Shown in pieces: positions 52,702-60,802 of a DNA stretch of 64,000 nt. Source of the stretch: Bacillota bacterium (GTDB lineage: Bacteria > Bacillota > Clostridia > Christensenellales > Aristaeellaceae); contig JAEZIN010000033.1 in the NCBI GenBank assembly GCA_023436585.1, positions 52,267 to 116,266 of the forward strand, written 5' to 3'. The notes under the pieces are model-generated. The model searched no databases. It worked only from the letters and a program-made list of their open reading frames with translations, and was not told where the DNA came from. Within the stretch, counting starts at the first letter, position 1. Each line of letters begins with the position of its first letter. The translations under genes and the position numbers were made by a program.

Positions 52702-52898
52702 TCGTAATCAATGTGGACGTCATGCTGGCCAAACGGAAGATGAGCGTGACGGAGCTAACCGAGCGCGTGGGCCTGACCATGGCCAACGTGTCGCTTTTAA
52801 AAAACGGGAAGGTGAAGGCCATCAAGCTTTCCACGCTGGAAAAGCTGTGCCAGGCGCTTTCTTGCCAGCCGGGGGATATACTGGAGTACAGGGAATGA
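52698..52898 (+). CDS. small Xre/Cro-type HTH regulator
   Basis: A 66-residue protein that is essentially one helix-turn-helix domain: MIVINVDVMLAKRKMSVTEL, then LTMANVSLLKNGKVKAIKLS as the turn and recognition helix, ending LSCQPGDILEYRE. Its ATG overlaps the stop of the DUF2975 gene (ATGA), so the two are translated together. It belongs to the YozG-like group that accompanies DUF2975 proteins and may repress the shared promoter. Confidence 0.92.
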   Translation: MIVINVDVMLAKRKMSVTELTERVGLTMANVSLLKNGKVKAIKLSTLEKLCQALSCQPGDILEYRE

Positions 52899-52956
52899 GG
52901 TTGATGAGAGGGGCTGTCGTGCCAAGCGCATTATTGCATGAATCCAAGAAGATGCG

Positions 52957-53008
52957 CCCGAAGGTCCAGGGCGACCGGAAAGCCCTGGTCGCGTCCGAAG
53001 ACGCGAAA
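52957..53008 (+). repeat. double-hairpin repeat, copy D
   Basis: Starts CCCGAAGGT. Hairpin 1 is CCAGGGC/GCCCTGG around GACCGGAAA. Hairpin 2 is CGCGTC/GACGCG around CGAA: different bases from copies A and B but still fully paired. Confidence 0.9.
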
Positions 53009-53138
53009 CCTTTCTTTCAAAACATGATGCAAACATCAACTTCCCTTTACATGATGGCCCAATGTGTGCATTCCTGAAACATGACATACTGTTGTACAGT
53101 TTCATGTGCTAAGATTGTACACAAAAGGAGTGACGTGC

Positions 53139-53612
53139 ATGGAGATACAGATTATCAGCAGGGATTCGTTTACGGTCATCGGAAAAGAAGGGCAAGGCCC
53201 GGCGGCGGAATCGCAGCAGTGGATACCGCCCCTGTGGCAGGAGGCCAACGCGCACTTTTGTGAGATTGCGCACCTTGTGAAGATTAACGAAGCAAACAGC
53301 GCCCCCTATATCTGGGGCGCCATGAGCGATATTGCCGGCACCTTCAAGCCCTGGGACGATCAGGGGAAATACCTGGCCGGGTGCGAAGCATCGATGGGGG
53401 CCATCGCGCCGGAGGGCTGGACGGTTTGGACCATTCCCGCCTTTACGTACGCGGTGGCGGAATGCACCCAAAGCCAGTATGGCGATACGTTCCGGTATGT
53501 GCTGAAAGAGTATTTCCCCGAAAACGGCTATACTTTGGCCGGCGCGGTGCATGAGCATTATCCGCAGCCGGGGAATACCGACCGCGTGGCGCTGTATTTT
53601 CCCATAAGGTGA
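53139..53612 (+). CDS. GyrI-like / effector-binding domain protein
   Basis: A 157-residue protein of the SOUL/GyrI fold: MEIQIISRDSFTVIGKEGQG at the start, GCEASMGAIAPEGWTVWTIPAFTYAVAEC in the middle and the family's terminal GYTLAGAVHEHYPQPGNTDRVALYFPIR. These domains bind small amphipathic molecules and also occur as the effector domain of AraC/MerR regulators; this one lacks a DNA-binding domain. AAAGGAG is 8 bases before the ATG. A TGAAAC/GTTTCA dyad (about 53072-53105) lies upstream. Repeat copies D and E flank the gene in opposite orientation, E beginning right after the stop codon. Confidence 0.88.
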   Translation: MEIQIISRDSFTVIGKEGQGPAAESQQWIPPLWQEANAHFCEIAHLVKINEANSAPYIWGAMSDIAGTFKPWDDQGKYLAGCEASMGAIAPEGWTVWTIPAFTYAVAECTQSQYGDTFRYVLKEYFPENGYTLAGAVHEHYPQPGNTDRVALYFPIR

Positions 53613-53669
53613 TTCGCATCTGCGGATGCGACCAAAGGGCTTTCCGATCGCCCTTTGGAAACCTTCGGA
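53613..53669 (-). repeat. double-hairpin repeat, copy E
   Basis: Inverted relative to copies A, B and D. On the minus strand hairpin 1 is CCAAAGGGC/GCCCTTTGG around GATCGGAAA, and hairpin 2 is CGCATC/GATGCG around CGCA. Both stems differ from the other copies by paired changes. It starts immediately after the stop codon of the GyrI-like gene. Confidence 0.85.
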
Positions 53670-53728
53670 GGCCACCTCCATGAATAACGATGTAATTATG
53701 TTAATATTGGTCAGCCCTTTTGACATTC

Positions 53729-54304
53729 CTACATTGCCTGCCCCTTCTCCCGAAGGGCTTTGTGCCAATCCGTAAAGGCCCGCGCGGCCCTTGGCGTGAT
53801 GACCAGGAACTGCATGGTGCGGGCGCCGCCATCCTTAAGCGGTACGTTTACCGTAATCCTGTTCCTGTCACGGGTGGTGGAGGTGTCCGGCACCACGCGA
53901 AGATTCAAAGTATCCCTATGGAGCACATGCAGGTATACACCGGAAACGGCAACAAACCACTGATCATCTGCATAAAACCAGCAGGCGACGGCGTTGCCGG
54001 TGCGCGTGATGCGCCGGTTTTCCATTTCGCGGTTGAAATCAACGTTCAGCCGCTTTTCCATTTGGCCAAGAAAAAGCAAACCACGGATGGCGTAGCTGGA
54101 CAGCATGAGCACAATCAGGAAGAAGAACACAAGCATGAACGCCATGCAGATCAGATATGTTTCAAAAGCCGTATGGTATGCGGCGGCCGCAATGGCAAAG
54201 CCGATGGCGATGGCCGCATACAGAAAGCCGAAGGGCAAAGCCGCCTCGCCGGCGGAGAGGAGAAAAAGCCGCTTCTTGGTGATGGGAAGGGATTTGCTTT
54301 TCAT
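53729..54304 (-). CDS. hypothetical membrane protein, YcxB-like
   Basis: A 191-residue protein with two N-terminal membrane helices (FGFLYAAIAIGFAIAAAAY and LICMAFMLVFFFLIVLML) and a cytoplasmic C-terminal half of about 110 residues rich in beta strands (AVACWFYADDQWFVAVSGVYLHVL, NRITVNVPLKDGGARTMQFLVI). This resembles YcxB-type proteins, small two-helix membrane proteins with a PH-like tail. No function is known. Codon use is like the neighbours. Confidence 0.75.
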   Translation of the reverse strand: MKSKSLPITKKRLFLLSAGEAALPFGFLYAAIAIGFAIAAAAYHTAFETYLICMAFMLVFFFLIVLMLSSYAIRGLLFLGQMEKRLNVDFNREMENRRITRTGNAVACWFYADDQWFVAVSGVYLHVLHRDTLNLRVVPDTSTTRDRNRITVNVPLKDGGARTMQFLVITPRAARAFTDWHKALREKGQAM

Positions 54305-54397
54305 GGCGCCTCCGGCAGCCGGTTCAACTTACGGGGATGAATGTATTATACCGCGGAACGGGAAGGGAGAACAGCGGAATTTTAAGCCGGGAAGGGA

Positions 54398-55120
54398 TCA
54401 AAAGCGGGATACGATGTCCTGAAAGTTTTCCGTGGTATAGTCAAGCCAGGTGGGGCGCTTTTTGGCTTTGAAGCCGTCCTGGTAGGCCTCGTATACGATT
54501 TTCGTTACTTCCATATCATCGATGAAATACAGAGCGCCGCCGGCCAGGTCGCTCTGCGTCCCGCAAATCCCAATCACTTTCATTTCACTTCCTTGAAAGC
54601 GGACCTGATACCAGGAACTGTCGGCGGCGCCGCTGCTGCCGTGAATGTCGCCTTCCAGGGTAATATCCTCCATGGCGCGGGCATCAAACGGGAAGCCGTA
54701 CACCGTGCCGTTTTCATAGCGCAAAAGCTCAAAGCCGTAATCGTCGGAAAGCTTCAATATGATTTCGGGATTTCCGTCCGCGTCCAGGTCGGTGACGCAA
54801 AATTCCACGAACGTTTTGGGGGTTGGGAACTCGTAGCCGTACCAATTGGTGATTTCGCTTAACAGCAGGGTGGCTTCGCCTGTTACGCCGCCAAAGTTGT
54901 TGCACTGGAAGTAGGTTTGCTTGCCCGCAAGCACCTGCCCGTACGCTTCCATCATGGCTTTTAAGGCGATGGGGGCCGGGGAGGGCGTGGAGGCGGAATC
55001 GGCCGGGGTGGAAGCTGGCGTATCCGTGGGGGCGGTTTCGGCCAGGGCGGCGGGGGAAACGATGGATATTGCGAGCGTTGCAATAAGGGATAGAATAAGC
55101 AGAGCCGATAACTTTTTCAT
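54398..55120 (-). CDS. secreted hypothetical protein with FG-GAP/EF-hand-like repeat
   Basis: A 240-residue protein with a signal peptide (MKKLSALLILSLIATLAISI, cleavage after PAALA), then a Pro/Thr/Ser/Ala linker of about 25 residues. A globular domain follows in which DLDADGNPEIILKLSDDYG looks like a calcium-binding DxDxDG repeat of the kind found in VCBS/FG-GAP domains. An AAGGAGG site precedes the ATG. It is probably exported and free or loosely wall-bound, as no anchor is visible. Its role is unknown. Confidence 0.8.
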   Translation of the reverse strand: MKKLSALLILSLIATLAISIVSPAALAETAPTDTPASTPADSASTPSPAPIALKAMMEAYGQVLAGKQTYFQCNNFGGVTGEATLLLSEITNWYGYEFPTPKTFVEFCVTDLDADGNPEIILKLSDDYGFELLRYENGTVYGFPFDARAMEDITLEGDIHGSSGAADSSWYQVRFQGSEMKVIGICGTQSDLAGGALYFIDDMEVTKIVYEAYQDGFKAKKRPTWLDYTTENFQDIVSRF

Positions 55121-55247
55121 AGTAATACCTCCTTCAAGGCGGGGCGTTTTGGATCATCCAAAATTTAACGATGCAGTGAAGGAGGTTTGTTCCCGGGGGA
55201 GGAGATTTTACTTTGGTGAAAATTTGAACTTATCTGACCAAGATTTA

Positions 55248-57986
55248 TTATATGTCAGATTGATTTTGAATTCTTTGTGCAATGCAGCGTATCAGATAGT
55301 GATTATCGGCAAGACCTTTATTCAGCATGTATTCATGCATTTTTTCATCCTTATTCTTAATTGTTTCTAAACGCCAAAGAATACGACGTTTTACAAGCAT
55401 AGTGTCATTATCCATACATTTTGATAATTGACTAAGCGCAAGAGTAGATAATTCTGTTGCAGCAAGATCGAATAAACAATAGACTGCCTTTAACCTGATT
55501 TCCTCTTTTTCATTGTATATTGATGTTACAACGTATTGTGCGAGCGTATGAAGTAGGGAGGAGTTTCGTTCTAGTAACTTGCTATTAAATGTGACTGTTT
55601 CAATGAGGTCAAGTACCTGTACATGTTCAGCGCTCTTTGTATTAGCAGATATTGATAGCATTTCAATCAGCTCATAGTCCATTTTCTCTTTAATTATGGC
55701 AATAAACAAACGCGCTGCAAATAAAATGATCCATTCGGTATCTTGAAACAAATAATCACAATGGTGCTTTTGAACGATAAGTTCGGATAGAGTAGAAATT
55801 AGCCTATTCTTAATCAGTGTAACATCATGAATAGTTGCATACGCCTCAATGGCCAGGCAGACTGCTTCCCTTTTTGTCGAGATTGTTTGCTCTGATCGAA
55901 TAAGTGTATTTTCTATAGCATCATACATTCGAACAAGTTGCTCATCCAGAAGATCCTTACCATTTATTCGAATCAGGTTTTGAAGTGAACCGTACGGGTT
56001 ATCCCCCCATCCAATATAAGCCCCACCTCTTCCTTGAATGATATTTCGCTGATCAATTGTTTTGATCTGCTCGTAAATAAAAGCGACAGGATTATTATAG
56101 TCGATTGTGTCAGAGGTATAATCACGCTGAAAAGTGTTTGACATGTGCATCAGAACTACTTGGTCAAGTTCATTAAGTGATATAGTGCAATGCTCTTTTA
56201 TGTATAGAATCACAGGGGCTAGATGACGGTAAGTGGCCTCTGCATTCTTATCTTTAATCACTAAAATGATTTGGTTTACTAAAATGGATTGAGTTTCTTC
56301 TTTTAATCCTTCAATTTTAAGTGCTCTGATACAATCAAGGGCACCGTCATAAAAGAATTTTAGTCTCTTTATAAATAATCTTACAATAATCTTGGCGATT
56401 CTTTCATTATCTGATCTCATTGCGGATGCTTTTAATGCTGGGAAAATATATTCCCCAACCTTAACTATTCTGTTGGTTTCATCCTCATCAATCCATTCAT
56501 CAATTTCTTTTAAAAGGCTATATGAGAATGAAGCAAAGTGGTAGTCAGAAAAATAGTAAGCAAATTTCTCCAAGACAATCAGTTTGGATTTAAACCTTTC
56601 ATGAAATATCGGTATATTATCTACGCACTCACATATTTTTTCGATATCATTTTCATGCAATGTATCTGTTGTTTGCAAATGGTATTTGGCTGCTGCATCG
56701 ATACCCTTTCCATTATGTTCAGTTGCAAGTATACAAAGCCATGCAATATACATCTCATGGCTTTGGTAGAGCTTTGAGTAAGTTGATAGCACCGGGATCA
56801 TATCTCGTGGTGTCAGCGTTATTTGCGTCCAAGAACCATAGAAACACTTTATTACAAAGGACTCTGCAATTATCTCGCAGTTTGCCTCGATTGAAGAACC
56901 CATATGGACGGTAAAAATCGATTCCGTATCGCGTTCGTATAAAAGGTTGAAATTCTTTTCAAAGAGATGTGATTCGTTGCGATCAATCACTGGGTAATAG
57001 ACTTTACTGTTCCTTTCATCTAGTAGCCTCTGGGCATCAGTTTTCGGCCTATATATATTGCCTAAGGCATCTATTTGCATTTCAAGATTGCGCATATCTA
57101 TAAGTAAATCATTAATAAGCCAATCAGGGATATCTTGTATTTGGACCGCTAATTCATATGCGTTCTTTGAAGATTGATGTGCTGCTCGAAGGTCGCCATA
57201 GTAGTAATTGCGTATGCATTCCCAGCGGAGTTTTATTACTTCATAAATATTTTGAGGATGTAATATTCCAAGACAATTATTAATTTCGATATAGATATAT
57301 TCATTCCATCGTTTTTGTCCCATAACTACTCCGAGAAATTTGGAGCAATAAAAATCAAGGTCTTTTTCCTTATCCTCCATTGATGTATTCTTAAAATCAA
57401 ACCATTGAAGAAGCGAATTTCTTGTCTTATTCGAGGGTATAATGGTTTGTCGTGTGATTGGTGCCTCAATCGTTGATTCTTTATCAATTATTGTTATATC
57501 ATCTTCTGGATATGCTAATCTGCCAGAGCAATAATCCCTATAAATGGTGACAATGTCCTCAACAAGGCTAATTAATCCAACTGATATGAATTCTTCAAAG
57601 CTATGGACAACCTGATACTTGCAGTTACCTTTACTTGCTATTTCGTTTTGCATTTGAGTTGGTTCGGTACAATCTGCATCACAAAATAGATAAACACATT
57701 TCTTTGACAATTCGGAAGCCCTTTTATGTTCCCTTAGTACCCCTGAAGGTGGACCATCTTTATTATCGATTAGAAAAATGCAAATATGAGAGTCGTCAAG
57801 TTTATGTATATATGATGATATAACAGGTTTTGTGCTAGCGGGAGGATCCTCAAATACAAACGCATCAGCAATTTTAGTTGAAATAATACCCTTTTTTAGG
57901 CGCATACGAATATCGTCATATCTTTTCTCACCACAAACGGAACTAATAAATACCTTCACCTTGTCTTTGGGGCTAGGTTTACTCAT
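55248..57986 (-). CDS. DUF4062 protein with long helical C-terminus (candidate defence gene)
   Basis: A 912-residue protein, much richer in A+T and in Lys, Ile and Asn than its neighbours. Residues 9-120 match DUF4062: KVKVFISSVCGEKRYDDIRMRL, AFVFEDPPASTKPVISSYI and HICIFLIDNKDGPPSGVLREHKRA, a TIR/flavodoxin-like fold seen at the N-terminus of predicted signalling or defence proteins. The rest is almost wholly helical, and its last 200 residues look like HEAT repeats (EIRLKAVYCLFDLAATELSTLALSQLS, NDTMLVKRRILWRLETI). No NTPase motif is seen. The AGGAGG site and ATG are clear. It stands alone and is likely horizontally acquired. A defence role is inference. Confidence 0.82.
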   Translation of the reverse strand: MSKPSPKDKVKVFISSVCGEKRYDDIRMRLKKGIISTKIADAFVFEDPPASTKPVISSYIHKLDDSHICIFLIDNKDGPPSGVLREHKRASELSKKCVYLFCDADCTEPTQMQNEIASKGNCKYQVVHSFEEFISVGLISLVEDIVTIYRDYCSGRLAYPEDDITIIDKESTIEAPITRQTIIPSNKTRNSLLQWFDFKNTSMEDKEKDLDFYCSKFLGVVMGQKRWNEYIYIEINNCLGILHPQNIYEVIKLRWECIRNYYYGDLRAAHQSSKNAYELAVQIQDIPDWLINDLLIDMRNLEMQIDALGNIYRPKTDAQRLLDERNSKVYYPVIDRNESHLFEKNFNLLYERDTESIFTVHMGSSIEANCEIIAESFVIKCFYGSWTQITLTPRDMIPVLSTYSKLYQSHEMYIAWLCILATEHNGKGIDAAAKYHLQTTDTLHENDIEKICECVDNIPIFHERFKSKLIVLEKFAYYFSDYHFASFSYSLLKEIDEWIDEDETNRIVKVGEYIFPALKASAMRSDNERIAKIIVRLFIKRLKFFYDGALDCIRALKIEGLKEETQSILVNQIILVIKDKNAEATYRHLAPVILYIKEHCTISLNELDQVVLMHMSNTFQRDYTSDTIDYNNPVAFIYEQIKTIDQRNIIQGRGGAYIGWGDNPYGSLQNLIRINGKDLLDEQLVRMYDAIENTLIRSEQTISTKREAVCLAIEAYATIHDVTLIKNRLISTLSELIVQKHHCDYLFQDTEWIILFAARLFIAIIKEKMDYELIEMLSISANTKSAEHVQVLDLIETVTFNSKLLERNSSLLHTLAQYVVTSIYNEKEEIRLKAVYCLFDLAATELSTLALSQLSKCMDNDTMLVKRRILWRLETIKNKDEKMHEYMLNKGLADNHYLIRCIAQRIQNQSDI

Positions 57987-58098
57987 ATAGACCTCCTATA
58001 CATGAGAAGGAATTCTTGTCTTTTGGAGAAATGTATAATTCTGTATTATAAATTGTAACACATTTTAATCAGACAATCTATAGTAGAAAATATGTTGC

Positions 58099-58138
58099 AA
58101 AAAAAGCAAGGCCATAACATAAAGTTATGGCCTTGCTT
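58099..58138 (-). terminator. rho-independent terminator of metK
   Basis: On the minus strand a perfect 15-base stem (58138-58124 with 58118-58104, core AAGCAAGGCCATAAC) with a 5-base loop is followed by a T run (58105-58099). It lies about 57 bases after the metK stop and shields the AT-rich gene downstream. Confidence 0.92.
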
Positions 58139-58175
58139 AATCTTAATAAAATGTAATTTCATTAATATAGGGATT

Positions 58176-58222
58176 CTAAAGGGGCTTTGTCCCTTTAGCG
58201 GGGTTCAGGGGCAGCGCCCCTG
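58176..58222 (-). repeat. double-hairpin repeat overlapping the metK 3' end
   Basis: Two adjacent hairpins: CTAAAGGG/CCCTTTAG (58176-58198) and CAGGGGC/GCCCCTG (58206-58222). The metK stop codon (58197-58195) lies in the first and the last codons of metK in the second. A partial copy is at the end of the phosphotransferase gene (47815-47839). I recall similar sequence scattered in other GC-rich Clostridia. Confidence 0.65.
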
Positions 58223-59376
58223 AGTGTTTCCACCATATCGGTCTTTTCCCACGGCAGGTCCAGGTCGGTGCGGCCGAAGTGGCCGTAGGCGGCGGTTTGG
58301 CGGTAGATGGGTCGGCGCAGGTCCAAGCGGCTGATGATGGCGTTGGGGCGGAAGTCGAACACCTTTTCAATGAGCCGGGCCAGGTCTTCATCGGGCATTG
58401 TACCTGTGCCCATGGTATCGACAAACAGGCTGACGGGATGCGCCACGCCGATGGCGTAGGCCACCTGGATTTCGCACTTCTTTGCCAGGCCGGCGGCCAC
58501 CACGTTCTTGGCGGCATGGCGGCAGGCGTAGGCGGCGGAGCGGTCCACCTTGGTGGGGTCCTTGCCGCTGAAGGCGCCGCCGCCGTGGCGGGTGTAGCCG
58601 CCGTAGGTATCCACCACGATCTTGCGGCCGGTAAGGCCGCTGTCGCCGGCGGGGCCGCCCAGAACAAAGCGGCCGGTGGGGTTGACGAAGAACTTCGTCC
58701 TTTCATCCAGAAGGTGCGCGGGAATCTCCGACTTGATCACGTGCTGGATAATTTCCTGCCGGATGATATCCAGGGAAACATCCGGGCTGTGCTGGGTGGA
58801 GATGACCACGGCATCCACGTGGACGGGCCTGCCATCCTCATAGGCCACGGTGACCTGCGATTTGCCGTCGGGCCGCATCCAGGGAAGGGTGCCATCCTTG
58901 CGTAATGCAGCCATTTTGCGGGTCAGGCGGTGAGCCAGGGCGATAGGCATGGGCATCATTTCCGGGGTCTCGTCGCAGGCGAAGCCGAACATCATGCCCT
59001 GGTCGCCGGCGCCGGTGTCGTGCTCGCTGAGTGTGTCCCTGGTTTCCAGGGCGTTGTCCACGCCCATGGCGATATCGGGGGACTGCTCGTGCACGGCGGT
59101 TAATACCGCGCAGCTTTTGCCGTCAAAGCACAGGTCGGAGCTTTGGTAGCCGATGTCCAGGATGACCTTGCGGGCGATGTCATCGATGGACACATAGGTG
59201 GTGGTGGTGATTTCGCCCATGACCATCACCATGCCGGTGGTGGCGCAGGTTTCGCAGGCGACGCGGGCCATGGGGTCTTTTTCGAGAATCGCGTCCAGAA
59301 CGGCGTCGGAAATCTGGTCGCACATTTTGTCGGGATGTCCTTCGGTGACGGATTCAGAGGTGAACAGTTGACGCAT
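58195..59376 (-). CDS. metK: S-adenosylmethionine synthetase
   Basis: A 393-residue MetK that makes S-adenosylmethionine from methionine and ATP. Conserved blocks are complete: FTSESVTEGHPDKMCDQISDAVLDA at the N-terminus, GAGDQGMMFGFACDET, PDGKSQVTVAYEDG, GGPAGDSGLTGRKIVVDTYGG and GGGAFSGKDPTKVDRSAAY. The enzyme-typical end FGRTDLDLPWEKTD is followed by MVETLRGAAPEPR, whose last residues come from a dispersed repeat. The ATG is preceded by GGAGAGG. It is monocistronic, controlled by the upstream SAM-I riboswitch and ended by a strong terminator. Confidence 0.98.
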   Translation of the reverse strand: MRQLFTSESVTEGHPDKMCDQISDAVLDAILEKDPMARVACETCATTGMVMVMGEITTTTYVSIDDIARKVILDIGYQSSDLCFDGKSCAVLTAVHEQSPDIAMGVDNALETRDTLSEHDTGAGDQGMMFGFACDETPEMMPMPIALAHRLTRKMAALRKDGTLPWMRPDGKSQVTVAYEDGRPVHVDAVVISTQHSPDVSLDIIRQEIIQHVIKSEIPAHLLDERTKFFVNPTGRFVLGGPAGDSGLTGRKIVVDTYGGYTRHGGGAFSGKDPTKVDRSAAYACRHAAKNVVAAGLAKKCEIQVAYAIGVAHPVSLFVDTMGTGTMPDEDLARLIEKVFDFRPNAIISRLDLRRPIYRQTAAYGHFGRTDLDLPWEKTDMVETLRGAAPEPR

Positions 59377-59430
59377 GGGAACCTCTCCTTCTGCAAAATG
59401 AGGAATCGCTGATGAGGCATCAGCCTTTCA

Positions 59431-59463
59431 GAAAAGAAAACGCCTGCTCGGCACAAGCAGGCG
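59431..59463 (-). terminator. riboswitch-controlled terminator of metK
   Basis: On the minus strand CGCCTGCT (59463-59456) pairs with AGCAGGCG (59448-59441), followed by TTTTCTTTTC. It lies between the SAM-I aptamer and the metK start, the usual place for the expression platform, so binding of S-adenosylmethionine should favour termination. Confidence 0.9.
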
Positions 59464-59483
59464 GATTTGATCGGTTCGATCTT

Positions 59484-59596
59484 ACCTTATCTGCCAACGC
59501 TGCCATATGGCGTGCCGCGTTGCGGGATTTGGCACCTAGCAAAAAGCCGGTTGCCGGGTTTCATCGGGCCCGTCCCTCCACCACTCTTAATAAGGT
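59484..59596 (-). promoter_or_regulatory. SAM-I (S-box) riboswitch aptamer
   Basis: On the minus strand the P1 helix is ACCTTAT (59596-59590) with ATAAGGT (59490-59484). Between them are the S-box landmarks in order: AAGAGTGG, GGAGGGACGGGCCC, GATGAAACCCGGCAACC and GGTGCCAAATCC. Size (113 bases), order and position before metK fit the class. It should switch metK off when S-adenosylmethionine is plentiful. Confidence 0.96.
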
Positions 59597-59614
59597 GTTC
59601 AATTTTGCAAGGGA

Positions 59615-59643
59615 ATGATAACATGGGGCGGGGGTTTTGTCAA
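59615..59643 (-). promoter_or_regulatory. promoter of the SAM riboswitch-metK transcript
   Basis: On the minus strand TTGACA (59643-59638), a 17-base spacer and TATCAT (59620-59615). Transcription should start near 59607, about 11 bases before the aptamer. Confidence 0.85.
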
Positions 59644-59721
59644 GGGATCTGTGCGGGAAGGGAGCTTTTTGAAAAAATCTCCCTTCCCGCGCCCATCCCT
59701 GAAAAACGTCATTTCTATGTA

Positions 59722-59730
59722 TGATATAAT
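59722..59730 (+). promoter_or_regulatory. extended -10 promoter of the helical hypothetical gene
   Basis: TGATATAAT at 59722-59730 is an extended -10 element (TGnTATAAT) 34 bases before the ATG at 59765. No -35 box is needed or clearly present. It is divergent from the metK promoter. Confidence 0.65.
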
Positions 59731-59764
59731 TGGGAAAATTGAGAAACTGCAATCGAGGTGCGCC

Positions 59765-60790
59765 ATGGATCAGCATATCCTCAAAACGCTTGTTCAAAAC
59801 GCCTGTCCTTCCATTGCTTACCGCATCAAAAGGGAGATACTGAAGGAGGATATCCATTCTCCTGATATGATGGCGCTGCAGGAGGCGATATTGCGCGACC
59901 CGCAGGTGATGCGCATTTTAGCCCTTGCGCAGGAGGACGGCTGGCTGGGAGGGACGTTTCACGGAAGGGACGAGCCGGAAAGCGGAATCCGGTACCTGAT
60001 GGAAAAAGCCGTGGAAGGCAGCCATCCCGTGGTGCGGGGGGCGCTTACTGCCATCGAAAACCGCGGCGTGGCGTTTGACAAGGGCAGCATGGAACGGGTG
60101 GGCAAGCCGCTGGATGATTGGCGTTTGGGCGGCTCGAAGCTGATGCGCGCCTGCGTGTTTGCCTATGCCGGGGCGGAGGAGCACGAATTTGTGCGGCAGG
60201 GCATTTTGGAGGCGCTGGAGGTTTTCCGGTCCGTACTCACCGTGCGGTCGGCGGAGGATATCAGTATGCCGTACAAGGGCAAGCTGGTGTTTAGAAAAGG
60301 CGCGCTGTGGCCCTGCATCTATCACCTGCGGCTGCTGGCGCACACGCAAAACTGGCGGACGGAGGACAATTTGAACATGCTGGCTCAGGCGGTGACGCGC
60401 CTTGGTGAGCTCTCGCCCATACCGGAAATAAAGCTTTTGCACAAGGGGCAGATCATTTCTCCTGCCAGCGTGTACATGAACGATTTTAAAGAGGACTTGG
60501 CCGGCCTTGACAGCGCGGGATGGGCCAAATGGTTCCACCGGGCGGAGATGATTGCCAGGCTGAATATAGCGGCGAAGGTTCCGGCGGTCATGCGGCAATT
60601 GCAATACGTATCTGGCCTGGTGAAAGAGGGCGGCGGCCTGTTTACGAAAGAGCTGCGCCATCCCTATTTCACGGAGTGGTCGCAATACATGGGCCTTGCG
60701 CTGGAAAACGACTGGAAAACAAAAAACCGGAGGGTCTATGACTTGACCTTCCGGTGGCTGCTGATTCAAACGTATGCCGGTATCGAATGA
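59765..60790 (+). CDS. hypothetical protein, helical cyclase-like fold (relative of 48591-49688)
   Basis: A 341-residue soluble, mostly helical protein. It starts MDQHILKTLVQNACPSIAYRIKREIL at the ATG with GAGGTG five bases upstream; the frame is open to 59615 but that part covers the promoter. A repeated helical-pair pattern and the MPYKGKLVFRKGALWPCIYHLRLLA segment relate it to the protein at 48591-49688. GTFHGRDEPESGIRYLMEKAVEG near residue 65 is another conserved-looking block. No catalytic motif is recognised and I assign no function. Confidence 0.75.
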   Translation: MDQHILKTLVQNACPSIAYRIKREILKEDIHSPDMMALQEAILRDPQVMRILALAQEDGWLGGTFHGRDEPESGIRYLMEKAVEGSHPVVRGALTAIENRGVAFDKGSMERVGKPLDDWRLGGSKLMRACVFAYAGAEEHEFVRQGILEALEVFRSVLTVRSAEDISMPYKGKLVFRKGALWPCIYHLRLLAHTQNWRTEDNLNMLAQAVTRLGELSPIPEIKLLHKGQIISPASVYMNDFKEDLAGLDSAGWAKWFHRAEMIARLNIAAKVPAVMRQLQYVSGLVKEGGGLFTKELRHPYFTEWSQYMGLALENDWKTKNRRVYDLTFRWLLIQTYAGIE

Positions 60791-60802
60791 AGCAAAGAAC
60801 GG

